Source: an uncultured Clostridia bacterium
GTDB lineage: Bacteria; Bacillota; Clostridia; Christensenellales; CAG-314
NCBI GenBank assembly: GCA_947589685.1
Contig: CANQCN010000012.1
Location: 1 to 33,365 of the forward strand
DNA: 33,365 nt
Reading direction: 5' to 3'
Shown: one piece after another, positions 6,934 through 16,445 of the stretch
Layout of the letters: each line of letters starts with the position of its first letter
How positions within the stretch are numbered: the first letter of the stretch is position 1
Translations under genes and position numbers: made by a program
The notes under the pieces: generated by a model
The model's input: the letters and a program-made list of their open reading frames with translations, nothing else
Database searches by the model: none
What the model was told of the DNA's origin: nothing

Positions 6934-9180
6934 GTGATCGTATCCACAGAAAAACGGGAAATTCTTGCTCCCGCGGGAAGCGCGGAACAACTGACGGCAG
7001 CGGTGAACAACGGCTGCGATTCGGTATACCTTGGGCTTGACTGCTTCAATGCGCGAATGAAAGCGCCCAATTTTACGAGAGAAAACTTTGGCTATTGGCT
7101 GGACTTTTGCCATTTGTTTGGGGTAAAAGTGTATGTGACGATCAACACTTCGCTCAAAAACGACGAATTTGACAAGGCGGCGGATTTGCTGAAATTTGTG
7201 TATAAAAGCGGCGCGGACGGAGTGATAGTGACCGATATTGCGCTGATGAAGATAGCGGCGCGGTTGCGAGACGACGACTTCGAGGTTGCCGCAAGTACGC
7301 AGCTCAACATTCATAACGGCTGCGGCGCGGAGTTTGCCCGAAAGTGCGGCGCGACGACCGTCGTTTGCGCGCGAGAGTGTTCGCTTGACCAAATCAAGCG
7401 TATCGTCGAAACGGGCGTCAAGACGGAGTGCTTCATACACGGCGCAACGTGCGTGTGTCAATCGGGACAATGTTTGTTTTCTTCGATGGTGGGCGGCAAC
7501 AGCGGCAATAGGGGGCTGTGCGCGCAGCCTTGCAGAAAACTTTATTCCGCAGACAAAGGTAAAAGTTTAGGTTATTTGTTGTCGGCAAGGGATCTGTGCG
7601 GATTGGATATTGCCGAGGAGCTGAGCGAGGCGGGCGTCGTCACGTACAAGATAGAAGGACGCAACCGCCGTGCCGAATATGCGGGGATTACTTCGCGCAT
7701 ATATCGAAAGCTTTTTGACGGCATTCGTTGCGACGATGTGGACAGAAACGCGCTTGCGGAAATTTACAATCGCGATATGTCTGCCTTGCAATATCTGCGC
7801 GGAGGCAATTCCGATATTGTTTCCCCGCTTTGTCAAAATCATTTCGGCGTTGCGATCGGAAAAATCTGTAAAAACAAGATAAAAACCGCCGTACCCGTAA
7901 TGAAAGGGGACGGTTTCAAGGTGTTCGACAGGGGACGCGAGGTGTGCGGCGCAACCGCAACGGAAAGCGGAACGGGCTTGATAGCCGCAAAATTTGCCGA
8001 CAAAGTATATGACGGTATGGATGTGCGGAGGACTACGTCCGTGTCCCTTTGCAACGATATTTTGTCAAAACGCCGTACTTTATCCGTAAAACTCGTGTTT
8101 TCGGCATATCCGAACGAAACGGCGACAATTTGTGCAATTTGCGGCGACGTTTCCGTGGAAATGCAATCGGATTTTGTCGTTCCGCAAGCGGAAACGGTGC
8201 AAACGACAAGGGAAGAATTGACTAAACAACTTCAAAAAAGCGGCAATTCGTACTATACTATTTGTGACATAGTAGTTGATTCGGGCGATATTTTCCTTGC
8301 CAAATCGCAAATTAACGGATTGCGGCGCGCTGTATTGGAAAAATTGACGGATAAGCTGCTGCAAAGGTACCGCGAGCGCGTCGAATTGCGTAGCGGCGCG
8401 GATTTGGAGAAAAAAAATTTCGTTGAACAGTCGAAGCGGCGCGCGAAAATATCGCGAGTTGCCGTAACGTGCTATACGAAAGAACAGCTCCGAGCCGCGG
8501 CTGAATGCGCGGATATACTTGTATTCAAACCGAATGAGCTTACGCGTTCCGCGTATGATGTCGCGCGTGCATTTGGCGCCTATCTTGACTTGCCTTCTTT
8601 TGCCGACGACGCGGTACTCGATATGTTGAAAACGGTTCGACTGCGCATTGTGGCAAACAACGTCGGACAAGTGGAATGGGCAAGACAACTCGGACTGAAT
8701 TACATAGCGGGCGGCGCGTTGAATATTTTCAACGATCATATGGCGGAACAATTCGAGGACGCGGATACGTTTGTGTATTCGTCGGAACTGACATTGAGTG
8801 AAATTTCGCGATTTGCCGATCAAAGCGGGCTTGCGTTTGTTGATGGAAATATTGTGTTGATGAAGTTGGTCCATTGTCCGTACAAGGTCGCTACGGGGTG
8901 CGATTGCTCTGCTTGCCGAGGCGACGAGCCGTTGACATATCGAGACGAACAAGGTAACGAATTTTATATTTACCGTCGTCGAGCGGGACGATGCACGTTT
9001 GAGCTTGTCAACGGAAAAAAGCTTTCCGCGATCGCTCGTATCAAGCGCGGCGGAGGTTATCTCGTCGATTACGACGAGGCGGTCGTGCGTCATTACAAGC
9101 TGCTCAACGATGAGATCGACGACGGATATACGGAAAACAGACCTTATACGAAAGGCAGGCTTTTCGATAAAATAAATTAG
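6934..9180 (+). CDS. U32 family protein, RlhA-like rRNA hydroxylation factor
   Basis: A 748-residue protein of the U32 family. Members once called peptidases or collagenases are now known to include RlhA (23S rRNA hydroxylation) and TrhP (tRNA hydroxylation). The N-terminal barrel begins LAPAGSAEQLTAAV; the signature ECFIHGATCVCQSGQC and the following RGLCAQPCR supply the four cysteines expected to hold an iron-sulfur cluster. A DUF3656-like middle and a cysteine-rich tail (CPYKVATGCDCSACRGD, about 649-665) make it the long RlhA-type form. A GTG start with GGAG upstream follows pheT by 15 bases. Residues about 441-447 are encoded by a copy of the dispersed palindrome. The exact RNA substrate cannot be told from sequence. 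Confidence 0.88.
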   Translation: MIVSTEKREILAPAGSAEQLTAAVNNGCDSVYLGLDCFNARMKAPNFTRENFGYWLDFCHLFGVKVYVTINTSLKNDEFDKAADLLKFVYKSGADGVIVTDIALMKIAARLRDDDFEVAASTQLNIHNGCGAEFARKCGATTVVCARECSLDQIKRIVETGVKTECFIHGATCVCQSGQCLFSSMVGGNSGNRGLCAQPCRKLYSADKGKSLGYLLSARDLCGLDIAEELSEAGVVTYKIEGRNRRAEYAGITSRIYRKLFDGIRCDDVDRNALAEIYNRDMSALQYLRGGNSDIVSPLCQNHFGVAIGKICKNKIKTAVPVMKGDGFKVFDRGREVCGATATESGTGLIAAKFADKVYDGMDVRRTTSVSLCNDILSKRRTLSVKLVFSAYPNETATICAICGDVSVEMQSDFVVPQAETVQTTREELTKQLQKSGNSYYTICDIVVDSGDIFLAKSQINGLRRAVLEKLTDKLLQRYRERVELRSGADLEKKNFVEQSKRRAKISRVAVTCYTKEQLRAAAECADILVFKPNELTRSAYDVARAFGAYLDLPSFADDAVLDMLKTVRLRIVANNVGQVEWARQLGLNYIAGGALNIFNDHMAEQFEDADTFVYSSELTLSEISRFADQSGLAFVDGNIVLMKLVHCPYKVATGCDCSACRGDEPLTYRDEQGNEFYIYRRRAGRCTFELVNGKKLSAIARIKRGGGYLVDYDEAVVRHYKLLNDEIDDGYTENRPYTKGRLFDKIN
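8256..8274 (+). repeat. Dispersed 19-bp palindrome, copy 2 (inside the U32 gene)
   Basis: TACTATTTGTGACATAGTA, identical over 19 bases to the copy at 31850-31868 read on the other strand. It is translated in frame as part of YYTICDIVV. The surrounding protein still fits the U32/DUF3656 pattern in length, so it is not an obvious insertion. Confidence 0.75.
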
Positions 9181-9195
9181 ACTGTTGACTGAAAA

Positions 9196-11571
9196 ATGAT
9201 AAACAACAAAACTCTTGGTAAACTTCAATACTTCGACATTCTCGACTCTGTGGCTTCCTTTTGCGTTAGCGGGATCGCGCAGCGAAAAGTGAAGGAGCTT
9301 TTGCCCGCCGCAAACTATGAGGACGCGCGGCGACTTTTGGAGGAAACGAAGCAGGGCTACGATTTGTTTCAGTTCGAAACGTCTTTCGACCTGTCGGTGG
9401 ACGACGTGTCCGAGACGTGCAAATTGGCGCGCGTCGGTTCGTGCTTGTCTATGAAGCAGTTGCTGCAAATCATGCGAGCGCTTCGCACGGCGCGGTATTT
9501 GCAGACGGCTCTTTTGACGGATTACGGGATAGATACCTCGTTGTTGCAGGCAAAGGCTTATGCTCTGTACGGCGACAAGCAGTTGGAAGACGACATCGAC
9601 TTTGCGATACTTTCCGACGAGGAAATGAACGACAAAGCCTCCGACGATCTGTACGTGATACGCAAAAGAATAAAGTCCATAAACGCCGACATTAAGCAAA
9701 AGCTGCAAAGCTACACCAAAAACAGTGAAATGTCAAAATATTTGCAGGATTCGATCGTTACAATGCGCGGCGATAGATATGTTATACCCGTAAAACAGGA
9801 ATTTAAGGGGTTTGTAGCTGGGATCGTCCACGATCAGTCCTCTACGGGCGCAACGCTTTTCGTGGAACCGATGGCGATCGTTCAACTCAACAACTCGCTG
9901 AGAGAGGCTTTGCTGGAAGAAAAAGCGGAAATTCAACGCATTTTGCAAGCGTTTACGGATAGGATATCTCCCAATGCGGAAAAAATCGCCCTTTCGGTGG
10001 ACACCGTAAGCGATATCGATGTGATTTTTGCCAAGGTAAAATATGCGTTGGAAAATAAGTGTACGTTGCCAATGCTCAACAACGACGGTATTGTCGATTT
10101 CAAAAAAGCTCGGCACCCGCTTTTGGATAAAAAGAAGGTCGTTCCCATCTCCGTTAAGCTGGGCGACGACTACGACGTGATAGTGGTTACCGGACCGAAT
10201 ACGGGCGGCAAGACCGTGACGCTGAAAACCGTCGGTTTGATGTGCGCAATGGCAATGACGGGGCTGTTTGTGCCGTGCGGTGAAGAAAGCGTTTTGTCGT
10301 ACTTCGACGACATACTGTGCGATATAGGCGACGAGCAAAGTATCGAACAAAATTTGTCTACGTTTTCGGGGCATATAACAAACTTGCGGGATATTTTGGA
10401 CGTGTGCGGCAAGGGCGATCTCGTGCTGATCGACGAAGTAGGCGCGGGCACCGAACCGAACGAAGGCGCGGCTTTGGCTCTTGCGATAACGGATTTTTTG
10501 CGCAAAAGCGGAGCCAAATGCGTTGTGACGACTCACTACGGCGCGTTGAAGGAATACTCGCTCACGACGGAAAGAGTGGAAAACGCTTCTATGGAATTCG
10601 ACCTTCAATCGCTTGCGCCCACCTACCGTTTGATCATGGGCGTGCCCGGCAGCTCCAATGCGATCGCCATCGCGTCTAAATTGGGGCTGAGACAAGATGT
10701 GATAGAGTTTGCGCGGGCAAACGTATCCGAAGAAAAGCTTTCCTTTGAACGCGTGTTGCAAAATGCCGACGAAATTCGCAAAGAATACGAATCGAAGCTG
10801 AACGACCTTTCCAATGAGTACAAACAGCTTCGGGAAGAAAAGGAAAAAACGCAAAAACTCAACGGAAGTTTGCAAAAAGAAAGGGACAAGCTGCTTGCCG
10901 GCTCGCGCGAGGAAGCCAAAAAGATAGTTTCGAAAGCGAGATCGGAGGCGGCGGAGCTTGTAGATGAGATCAAATCCATACTCGCCAAAGAGACCGTATC
11001 CGACAAGGATCTCTTTGCCGCACGAAGCGTAGCAAAAAAGCTTAACGACATTGACGTCAAGCAGGACGACGACGGCGAAGAATTGATATTTACGGGAGAC
11101 AAGGTCAATTTCGACAAGCTTAAAGTGGGAGACGTGGTGTACTCCAAAAAAATGGGCGTTCAGGTCCGCGTTGTCGAAATACGCGGCAGATCGAGGATCA
11201 AAGTGCGTTGCGGAGGCATATCCACGGAAGTCAAGGCGGACGATCTGTACGAGAGCGTATCCGAAATCAATCGTTCGAAGCTGCGCCCGCATAACGGAGC
11301 GCCCAAGACGCAATTGAATACGCGCAGTTTCAATAACGAAATAAACGTCATTGGTCAAACCGTTGATGACGCCATAATGGCTGTGGACGAATTTATCGAC
11401 GCGGCGGTTGTGGCGGGACTTTCGCAAATTTGGGTCATTCACGGAATGGGAACGGGACGCTTGCGCGCGGGACTTCACGAACATTTTCGTCATCATCCGA
11501 ACGTTGCCGAATTTCGTCTCGGTGCGTACGGCGAGGGTGAAAGCGGCGTAACCGTCGTAAAGCTTAAATGA
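9196..11571 (+). CDS. mutS2: Endonuclease MutS2 / ribosome-collision factor RqcU
   Basis: A 791-residue MutS-like ATPase without the mismatch-recognition domain. In Bacillus the protein acts on collided ribosomes and in suppression of recombination. Core and clamp lie at about 1-310. Walker A is GPNTGGKT at about residues 332-339, Walker B is VLIDEVGAGTEPNEGAAL, followed by a helix-rich coiled coil (about 510-620). The C-terminal Smr domain (about 715-791) keeps the HGMGTG motif, although the usual LDLRG at its start reads INVIG. The ATG is 15 bases after the U32 stop. No own promoter is seen, so it probably belongs to the T-box-led group. Confidence 0.95.
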   Translation: MINNKTLGKLQYFDILDSVASFCVSGIAQRKVKELLPAANYEDARRLLEETKQGYDLFQFETSFDLSVDDVSETCKLARVGSCLSMKQLLQIMRALRTARYLQTALLTDYGIDTSLLQAKAYALYGDKQLEDDIDFAILSDEEMNDKASDDLYVIRKRIKSINADIKQKLQSYTKNSEMSKYLQDSIVTMRGDRYVIPVKQEFKGFVAGIVHDQSSTGATLFVEPMAIVQLNNSLREALLEEKAEIQRILQAFTDRISPNAEKIALSVDTVSDIDVIFAKVKYALENKCTLPMLNNDGIVDFKKARHPLLDKKKVVPISVKLGDDYDVIVVTGPNTGGKTVTLKTVGLMCAMAMTGLFVPCGEESVLSYFDDILCDIGDEQSIEQNLSTFSGHITNLRDILDVCGKGDLVLIDEVGAGTEPNEGAALALAITDFLRKSGAKCVVTTHYGALKEYSLTTERVENASMEFDLQSLAPTYRLIMGVPGSSNAIAIASKLGLRQDVIEFARANVSEEKLSFERVLQNADEIRKEYESKLNDLSNEYKQLREEKEKTQKLNGSLQKERDKLLAGSREEAKKIVSKARSEAAELVDEIKSILAKETVSDKDLFAARSVAKKLNDIDVKQDDDGEELIFTGDKVNFDKLKVGDVVYSKKMGVQVRVVEIRGRSRIKVRCGGISTEVKADDLYESVSEINRSKLRPHNGAPKTQLNTRSFNNEINVIGQTVDDAIMAVDEFIDAAVVAGLSQIWVIHGMGTGRLRAGLHEHFRHHPNVAEFRLGAYGEGESGVTVVKLK

Positions 11572-11624
11572 GACATAGTAGTGTGAAATTTGACAAAATA
11601 AAGAATACTATTTGTGACATAATA
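11572..11624 (+). repeat. Dispersed palindrome, copy 3, with an extra half-site
   Basis: A full copy lies at 11606-11624 (TACTAT-TTGTGAC-ATAATA, one base off the 8256 copy). A half-site, GACATAGTAGT, lies just upstream at 11572-11582 and touches the mutS2 stop codon. Its GTGACA (11614-11619) is also 17 bases from a TAAAAT (11637-11642), so the element may overlap the promoter of the cysteine desulfurase gene. Confidence 0.6.
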
Positions 11625-11661
11625 GCCCTAAAATAGTAAAATAATTGAGTAAAGGTAGAAA

Positions 11662-12798
11662 ATGATCCATTATTTCGACAATTGCGCCACAACAAGAGTT
11701 GATGACGACATAGCGGAAATACTGCTGCGGTATAATACGGAAAAGTACTTCAATCCCTCCGCTCGAAGCACGTTCAGCTTGCAGATAGCAAACGAGATCG
11801 CCGACGCGAGAAACAGGATCTCAAAGGCGTTGGGAGCGGGCGCGGGAGAAATTTTGTTTACGTCGGGCGGAACGGAAGCGAACAATCTTGCCGTGTTCGG
11901 CTCTCTTAGAGCAAAAAGAGGCAATATAGTCGTGACTGCTACGGAACACTCCGCAACTTTCAACACTGTTGCCGAGCTGAAAAACAGAGGATACGAAGTA
12001 AGAATCGCAAAAGTTTTGTCCGACGGGCACATAGACGTAGAGGACTTTGTTTCCAAAGTGGACGACGAGACGCTGCTCGCTTGCTTTATGCACGTCAACA
12101 ACGAATCGGGCGCGGTAAACGATATTCGGCAAATAAATCAACTTGTAAAAGCGCGAAATCCACGCACGGTTACTTTTTCCGACGGGGTGCAAGCTGTTGG
12201 AAAAATTTCTGTAAATTTACGCTATCTCGGCGTGGATCTGTATTCGTTTGCCGGTCACAAGATACATTGTTCAAAGGGAATTGGCGGTCTTTACGTCAAA
12301 AACGGCGTGCGGCTTGTGCCGACGATATTCGGTGGAGGACAGGAAAAAGGGTATCGTTCGGGTACGGAATATGTCGGCGGTATAGTTGCGCTTGCCGCCG
12401 CAGTGGAAAAAGCTGTGAAAAATATCCCCGAAAACACCGAAAACTACGTCAAATACAAGCAAATCGTTCGCGAAGCGTTGAAAAACGTTTCGGGCTGGCG
12501 GGAAAACTGCACGGATAATGTTTCGCCCGCAATAATGTCGCTTGCTTTTTGCGATATCAAGGGCGAGGTCTTGCTGCATATGTTGGAAAAATACGATATT
12601 GTGGTGGGTACGGGTTCGGCTTGCAGTTCCAAAAATAAGCAAAGCAGGTTCGCAGCCGCAATCGGTTTGGGAGCAGACTATTCCGAAGGAATACTCCGTA
12701 TTTCTTTTTCCAAGTACAACGACGATGAAGAAGTGACCTTGCTTGCTCAAAAGCTTGCCGAAAGCGTAGTCGAACTGCGCAAAACAATGCTCGGTTGA
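11662..12798 (+). CDS. Cysteine desulfurase (NifS/IscS-like), partner of ThiI
   Basis: A 378-residue PLP enzyme that takes sulfur from cysteine and hands it on as a persulfide. The N terminus IHYFDNCATTRVD is typical of the group. The PLP lysine is K200 in AGHKIHCSKGIGGLYV, TEHSATFNT carries the ring-stacking histidine, and the active cysteine is C321 in GTGSACSSK, in a short loop of the IscS type. AAAGG lies upstream of the ATG. thiI begins 36 bases downstream, the arrangement of Bacillus nifZ-thiI, so the main job is probably sulfur supply for tRNA 4-thiouridine. No iscU or suf genes are nearby. Confidence 0.93.
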   Translation: MIHYFDNCATTRVDDDIAEILLRYNTEKYFNPSARSTFSLQIANEIADARNRISKALGAGAGEILFTSGGTEANNLAVFGSLRAKRGNIVVTATEHSATFNTVAELKNRGYEVRIAKVLSDGHIDVEDFVSKVDDETLLACFMHVNNESGAVNDIRQINQLVKARNPRTVTFSDGVQAVGKISVNLRYLGVDLYSFAGHKIHCSKGIGGLYVKNGVRLVPTIFGGGQEKGYRSGTEYVGGIVALAAAVEKAVKNIPENTENYVKYKQIVREALKNVSGWRENCTDNVSPAIMSLAFCDIKGEVLLHMLEKYDIVVGTGSACSSKNKQSRFAAAIGLGADYSEGILRISFSKYNDDEEVTLLAQKLAESVVELRKTMLG

Positions 12799-12834
12799 CG
12801 TTTTGCGACCAAAAAAAACGTAAAGAGGAAAAAT

Positions 12835-13983
12835 ATGAAAGTAATAATCATTCGCTATTCCGAAATACATTTGAAAGGCAACAACAGAGAATTTTTCGAA
12901 AGCGCGCTTGTCTCCAATATAAAGTCCGTTTTGAAAAATTTTCGTTATGATTTTTCGCGAAGCAACGCGCGTTACGTTGTACGCAACTTCGAAGAAAGCG
13001 ACTTGGACGACATCGTCGAAGCGGTCAAAAACGTCTTTGGCGTACATTCGCTGAGCATAGCCGAGGAAGTAAATTCCGATTTGCAACAAATATCCGCCGC
13101 AGCTCTTTCGTTTGCGCCTGCAAGCGGCACCTTTAAGGTGGTCACAAATAGGGCGGATAAGCGTTTCCCAATGCCGTCGATGAAGGTATCCGCGGAGATC
13201 GGCGGGGATATTTTGGAAGCGAATCCGAATTTGAAAGTGGATCTGTTCGAACCTGAGCATACGGTATATATCGACATACGCGAAAACGGAAAAACCTTTG
13301 TGTACGGAGAAACTGTCAAAGCCGTGAACGGCATGCCCGTCGGCACGGGCGGAAAGGGCGTTGTTATGCTTTCGGGCGGTATCGACAGCCCCGTTGCCGC
13401 TTATATGATGGCAAAACGCGGAATGACTCTTCGCGCGGTACATTTTCACAGTTTTCCGTACACGAGCATGCAAGCGCGGCAAAAGGTTTTGGACCTTGCC
13501 AAAATAATTAAAAAATATACTCTTCACATGACGGTGGACGTGGTCGGTTTTACCGAAATACAGACAGCCATTCACGAAAAGTGTCCCGAAGAGTATATGA
13601 TAACCATTATGAGACGTTTTATGATGCGCATTTCCGAGAGGATAGCCAAGTTGCACGGCGCGGGCGCGGTCATCACGGGAGAGAGCCTCGGACAGGTGGC
13701 GAGTCAAACGCTTGAAAGCATAACAAGCACCAATTCGGTGGCTACTATCCCCGTGTTCAGACCGTTGATAGGGTTTGACAAAGACGAGATCATCGAGATA
13801 TCGCAGCGGATCGGCGCATTTGAAACATCGATTTTGCCTTATGAAGATTGCTGTACCATCTTTTTGCCCAAACGACCCGTCACCAAACCGCGCTTGGAAC
13901 ACGTTTTGAAGGTGGAAAGCGTTCTCGATGTGGATAAGCTTGTGGAAAACGCGCTTTCCGATATCGATACAGTGGTGATCTGA
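12835..13983 (+). CDS. thiI: tRNA 4-thiouridine synthetase ThiI
   Basis: A 382-residue cytoplasmic enzyme that adenylates U8 of tRNA and transfers sulfur to it. An N-terminal ferredoxin-like/THUMP part (about 1-165) includes IIIRYSEIHLKGNNREFFE. The ATP-pyrophosphatase domain follows with the PP-loop SGGIDSP beginning at about residue 180. The C-terminal rhodanese domain of the E. coli form is absent, as in Bacillus; there the cysteine desulfurase hands over sulfur directly. CCTIFLPKRPVTKP near the end is the usual C-terminal signature. It is read from the desulfurase promoter and faces the penicillin-binding protein gene end to end. Confidence 0.95.
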   Translation: MKVIIIRYSEIHLKGNNREFFESALVSNIKSVLKNFRYDFSRSNARYVVRNFEESDLDDIVEAVKNVFGVHSLSIAEEVNSDLQQISAAALSFAPASGTFKVVTNRADKRFPMPSMKVSAEIGGDILEANPNLKVDLFEPEHTVYIDIRENGKTFVYGETVKAVNGMPVGTGGKGVVMLSGGIDSPVAAYMMAKRGMTLRAVHFHSFPYTSMQARQKVLDLAKIIKKYTLHMTVDVVGFTEIQTAIHEKCPEEYMITIMRRFMMRISERIAKLHGAGAVITGESLGQVASQTLESITSTNSVATIPVFRPLIGFDKDEIIEISQRIGAFETSILPYEDCCTIFLPKRPVTKPRLEHVLKVESVLDVDKLVENALSDIDTVVI

Positions 13984-14015
13984 CGGCAAGCAATAGCAAA
14001 ATCGCAAAGTCTTTT

Positions 14016-14048
14016 TCGTCGGATATTTTGCGCGAAAATATACGACGA
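14016..14048. terminator. Possible terminator between convergent genes
   Basis: TCGTCG (14016-14021) pairs with CGACGA (14043-14048) and ATATTTT (14023-14029) with AAAATAT (14035-14041), one mismatch between the two helices and a five-base loop. It lies between the ends of thiI (+) and the penicillin-binding protein gene (-). There is no long T run on either side, so intrinsic termination is plausible but not proven. Confidence 0.4.
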
Positions 14049-14117
14049 GCTTTATCATTGCGCCCGAATAAGCTTACTGTCAACGTCGGCAAAATGTCGA
14101 AAAGTCGCTATCGAGCG

Positions 14118-16328
14118 TCAGCCCCAATACCAAAAATCTGTAAGATCGGGAAAATCCGTTCGAGGCGGGTCGTCTTGTCGGCGGTTTTGTCGGTGTACTT
14201 GCGCTTTGGGCGTTGTGTAAACGAGTCTGTTGTTCAAATACAATTCCGCATAGTACTCCGCGTCTCCAACGATTTCTTCCGTGTAAGCGTCGCCGTCTAT
14301 CGGCAGAAGCTCGGCTGTTCCGTCGGTCAAACGGTACAATTGCCATTTGCCATCCGTTTGCGGCAAAAAGATATGCACGGTGTTGCCGTCACAGTTGACA
14401 TTCAGACGATATTCGTAGCGCGTTTCGTTCAAAAGCTCCTTGGGCTGATTGTTTTTGTCGAACCAAAACTTTTCGCCGTTGACGGTGCGTACCACCAATT
14501 GATTGTCGTACAGACTGTGCTTGTCCACATCCAATCTGACTACGGTCGACGGCGGAACAAAAGCCGCGGGCGCCGTTTCGGCATACATTTCGGACAGCAC
14601 TCTGCTTGCAAATTCGCAAGGCGCCGTCGAGCCGTTTACGTTGTTGGGCAAGTCGCCGCTGTACCAAAACACAAAGGTGTTTTCGGTGGTGTAGCCCGCG
14701 ACCAATGCGTCGCTGTTTCCGTCGGAATTGCCTACGGTACCCGTTTTTGCGGCGATCTGATAGCGGGCATTTTTAAGAGCCCTTGCCGTCCCCGTTTCCA
14801 CGGTATTTACAAGCATATCCGTCATCAAATAATTTGCTCCCGATCGGAAAACGCGGTCGTTTTGCTGCTCTCTGCTGTAAATCATTCCGTTTTCGTTGTA
14901 GATTTTTTTGATAAAACCGACTTCGTTGCATTGGCCGTCATTGGCAAGTGTGGCGTAGCATTTGGCAAGAGTAAGCATATCGATACCGCCGTTTGCATTG
15001 CCCAACGCGAGGGAAAGATTTTGTTCTCCCGTGATACCGAGTTTTGCAAGATACTTTTCCGATGCGGAAAGGGTCAGCGCGTTCAGCGTTTTCACTGCGG
15101 GAACGTTCAGACTTTTTGCGACGGCATACTTGACCGTTGTCCAGCCGTTGTACCCGCCCGCGTTTGTGGGCTTGTAACCGTTGAAATCCGTCTCTTCGTC
15201 CAATATCGGCGAGGCTTGCGTAATGATCTTTTCGTTGAGCGCAGGCGCATATACCGCGATCGGTTTCAACGCGCTGCCCACTTGCCGTTTTGTCCCCGCG
15301 CTTTCGCCGCGCGTTAAACACGCCTCCACTCCGCCCGTATTGTTGAGAACGATCGCCGACATATCGGCAAGTTTTCCGTCTTTGCATACGGTGGAGTCGG
15401 CGGACATTTGTTTATATAAATTTTTTTGCACATCTTGTTTGCAGTAGGTTTCTATTACAAAATCGGATCTTGACAGCTGCAACGGACTCATATTCAGCAG
15501 CGCGCATGCCTCTTGCATAACGTGATAAACATAATTTTTTTCGTTGTGCGGCGCTTGCGGAACATATTGTATCGGTTCGGCAAGCGCTTCGGCGTAAACG
15601 TCGTCGTCTATTATTTTTTGTTCCGACATAAGTTTCAAAACGGTATCTCTGCGCGCCCGACATTTTTCGGCGTTTTTGTCGGGAGCATAAACGTTGGGCG
15701 CCTTGATCATTCCCGCAAGGACGGCGCTTTCCGATACGGTCAGTTCCGTCGCGCTTTTGTTGAAGTACACGTTTGCCGCAGTTTCTATGCCGTAGGCGCT
15801 GCGCCCGAAATAGATCGTATTGACGTACATTTCCAAAATTTCCCGCTTGCTGTATTCTTTTTCCAGCTCTTTGGCAAGCATCATTTCGTTTAATTTGCGC
15901 TTGACCGTTTTGGAATTGTCCAGATGTGTGTTTTTTATAAGCTGTTGACTTATCGTCGAGGCGCCCTCTTTGTAGCTAAGGCTTTTGAGATTGTTTATCA
16001 TTGCGCCCGCTACCCGTCTGAAATCGATGCCGTCATGCTCGAAGAAACGCTTGTCCTCAACGGCTACAAACGCCATATAAGTGTAGTCGTGCAACGCGGA
16101 CAGCGGTATCTGCTTGCAATTGTTGAGATAAAGCGGTTCGTTTATTGCGTTGCCGTCGTCGTCCAATACGGTCAAGGCGGTGTATACTTCGTTGAGCTTG
16201 TCTTTGTCGAAATCGACAAATTCGCTCCCCCGACGAAAACTGTCGATAAATATAACTCCGCCGAGCGCCGCGCATATCGTTACGACTGCGCATACAATAC
16301 CGAAAATTTTCCAAAATTTCCTTTTCAT
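14118..16328 (-). CDS. Class A penicillin-binding protein (transglycosylase/transpeptidase)
   Basis: A 736-residue bifunctional cell-wall polymerase anchored by one N-terminal membrane segment (about 7-30). The GT51 transglycosylase domain shows VAVEDKRFFEHDGID with the catalytic Glu, EGASTISQQLIKN, and KRKLNEMMLAKELEKEYSKREI. The transpeptidase domain keeps SxxK as GSALKP, SxN as AKSLNV and KTG as AAKTGTVG. A C-terminal extension of about 110 residues has no recognisable function. The frame stays open upstream through miaB; the ATG at 16328 is chosen because the protein then starts with a basic stretch and a signal anchor, although no clear Shine-Dalgarno site precedes it. It is the only - strand gene in the first 26 kb. 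Confidence 0.92.
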   Translation of the reverse strand: MKRKFWKIFGIVCAVVTICAALGGVIFIDSFRRGSEFVDFDKDKLNEVYTALTVLDDDGNAINEPLYLNNCKQIPLSALHDYTYMAFVAVEDKRFFEHDGIDFRRVAGAMINNLKSLSYKEGASTISQQLIKNTHLDNSKTVKRKLNEMMLAKELEKEYSKREILEMYVNTIYFGRSAYGIETAANVYFNKSATELTVSESAVLAGMIKAPNVYAPDKNAEKCRARRDTVLKLMSEQKIIDDDVYAEALAEPIQYVPQAPHNEKNYVYHVMQEACALLNMSPLQLSRSDFVIETYCKQDVQKNLYKQMSADSTVCKDGKLADMSAIVLNNTGGVEACLTRGESAGTKRQVGSALKPIAVYAPALNEKIITQASPILDEETDFNGYKPTNAGGYNGWTTVKYAVAKSLNVPAVKTLNALTLSASEKYLAKLGITGEQNLSLALGNANGGIDMLTLAKCYATLANDGQCNEVGFIKKIYNENGMIYSREQQNDRVFRSGANYLMTDMLVNTVETGTARALKNARYQIAAKTGTVGNSDGNSDALVAGYTTENTFVFWYSGDLPNNVNGSTAPCEFASRVLSEMYAETAPAAFVPPSTVVRLDVDKHSLYDNQLVVRTVNGEKFWFDKNNQPKELLNETRYEYRLNVNCDGNTVHIFLPQTDGKWQLYRLTDGTAELLPIDGDAYTEEIVGDAEYYAELYLNNRLVYTTPKAQVHRQNRRQDDPPRTDFPDLTDFWYWG

Positions 16329-16369
16329 ACTGATATTTTTTGTTATTTGTACTTTTATATTTATTTTTC

Positions 16370-16398
16370 TTGAAAAAATATTGAATTGATAGTAAAAT
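16370..16398 (+). promoter_or_regulatory. Promoter of the miaB-mutS-mutL-miaA operon
   Basis: TTGAAA (16370-16375), 17 bases, TAAAAT (16393-16398), in the AT-rich gap between the divergent penicillin-binding protein gene and miaB. Predicted start near 16405 leaves a leader of about 40 bases with GGAGG. Confidence 0.65.
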
Positions 16399-16445
16399 AT
16401 AAAATATATGTGAAAGTCTGTCGCGAGACGCTTTCGGAGGAAAAT

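Noticed and set aside
9733..11496. 587-codon open frame on the - strand opposite mutS2
   Set aside because: It is the mirror of mutS2 codon bias; no domain is recognisable and mutS2 is complete on the + strand.
11606..11642. The dispersed palindrome as a standard promoter (GTGACA or TAGACA as -35)
   Set aside because: A 17-base spaced -10 box is plausible only at 11606 and weakly at 365; the copies at 8256, 23215 and 31850 have no such partner, so it does not explain the repeat.
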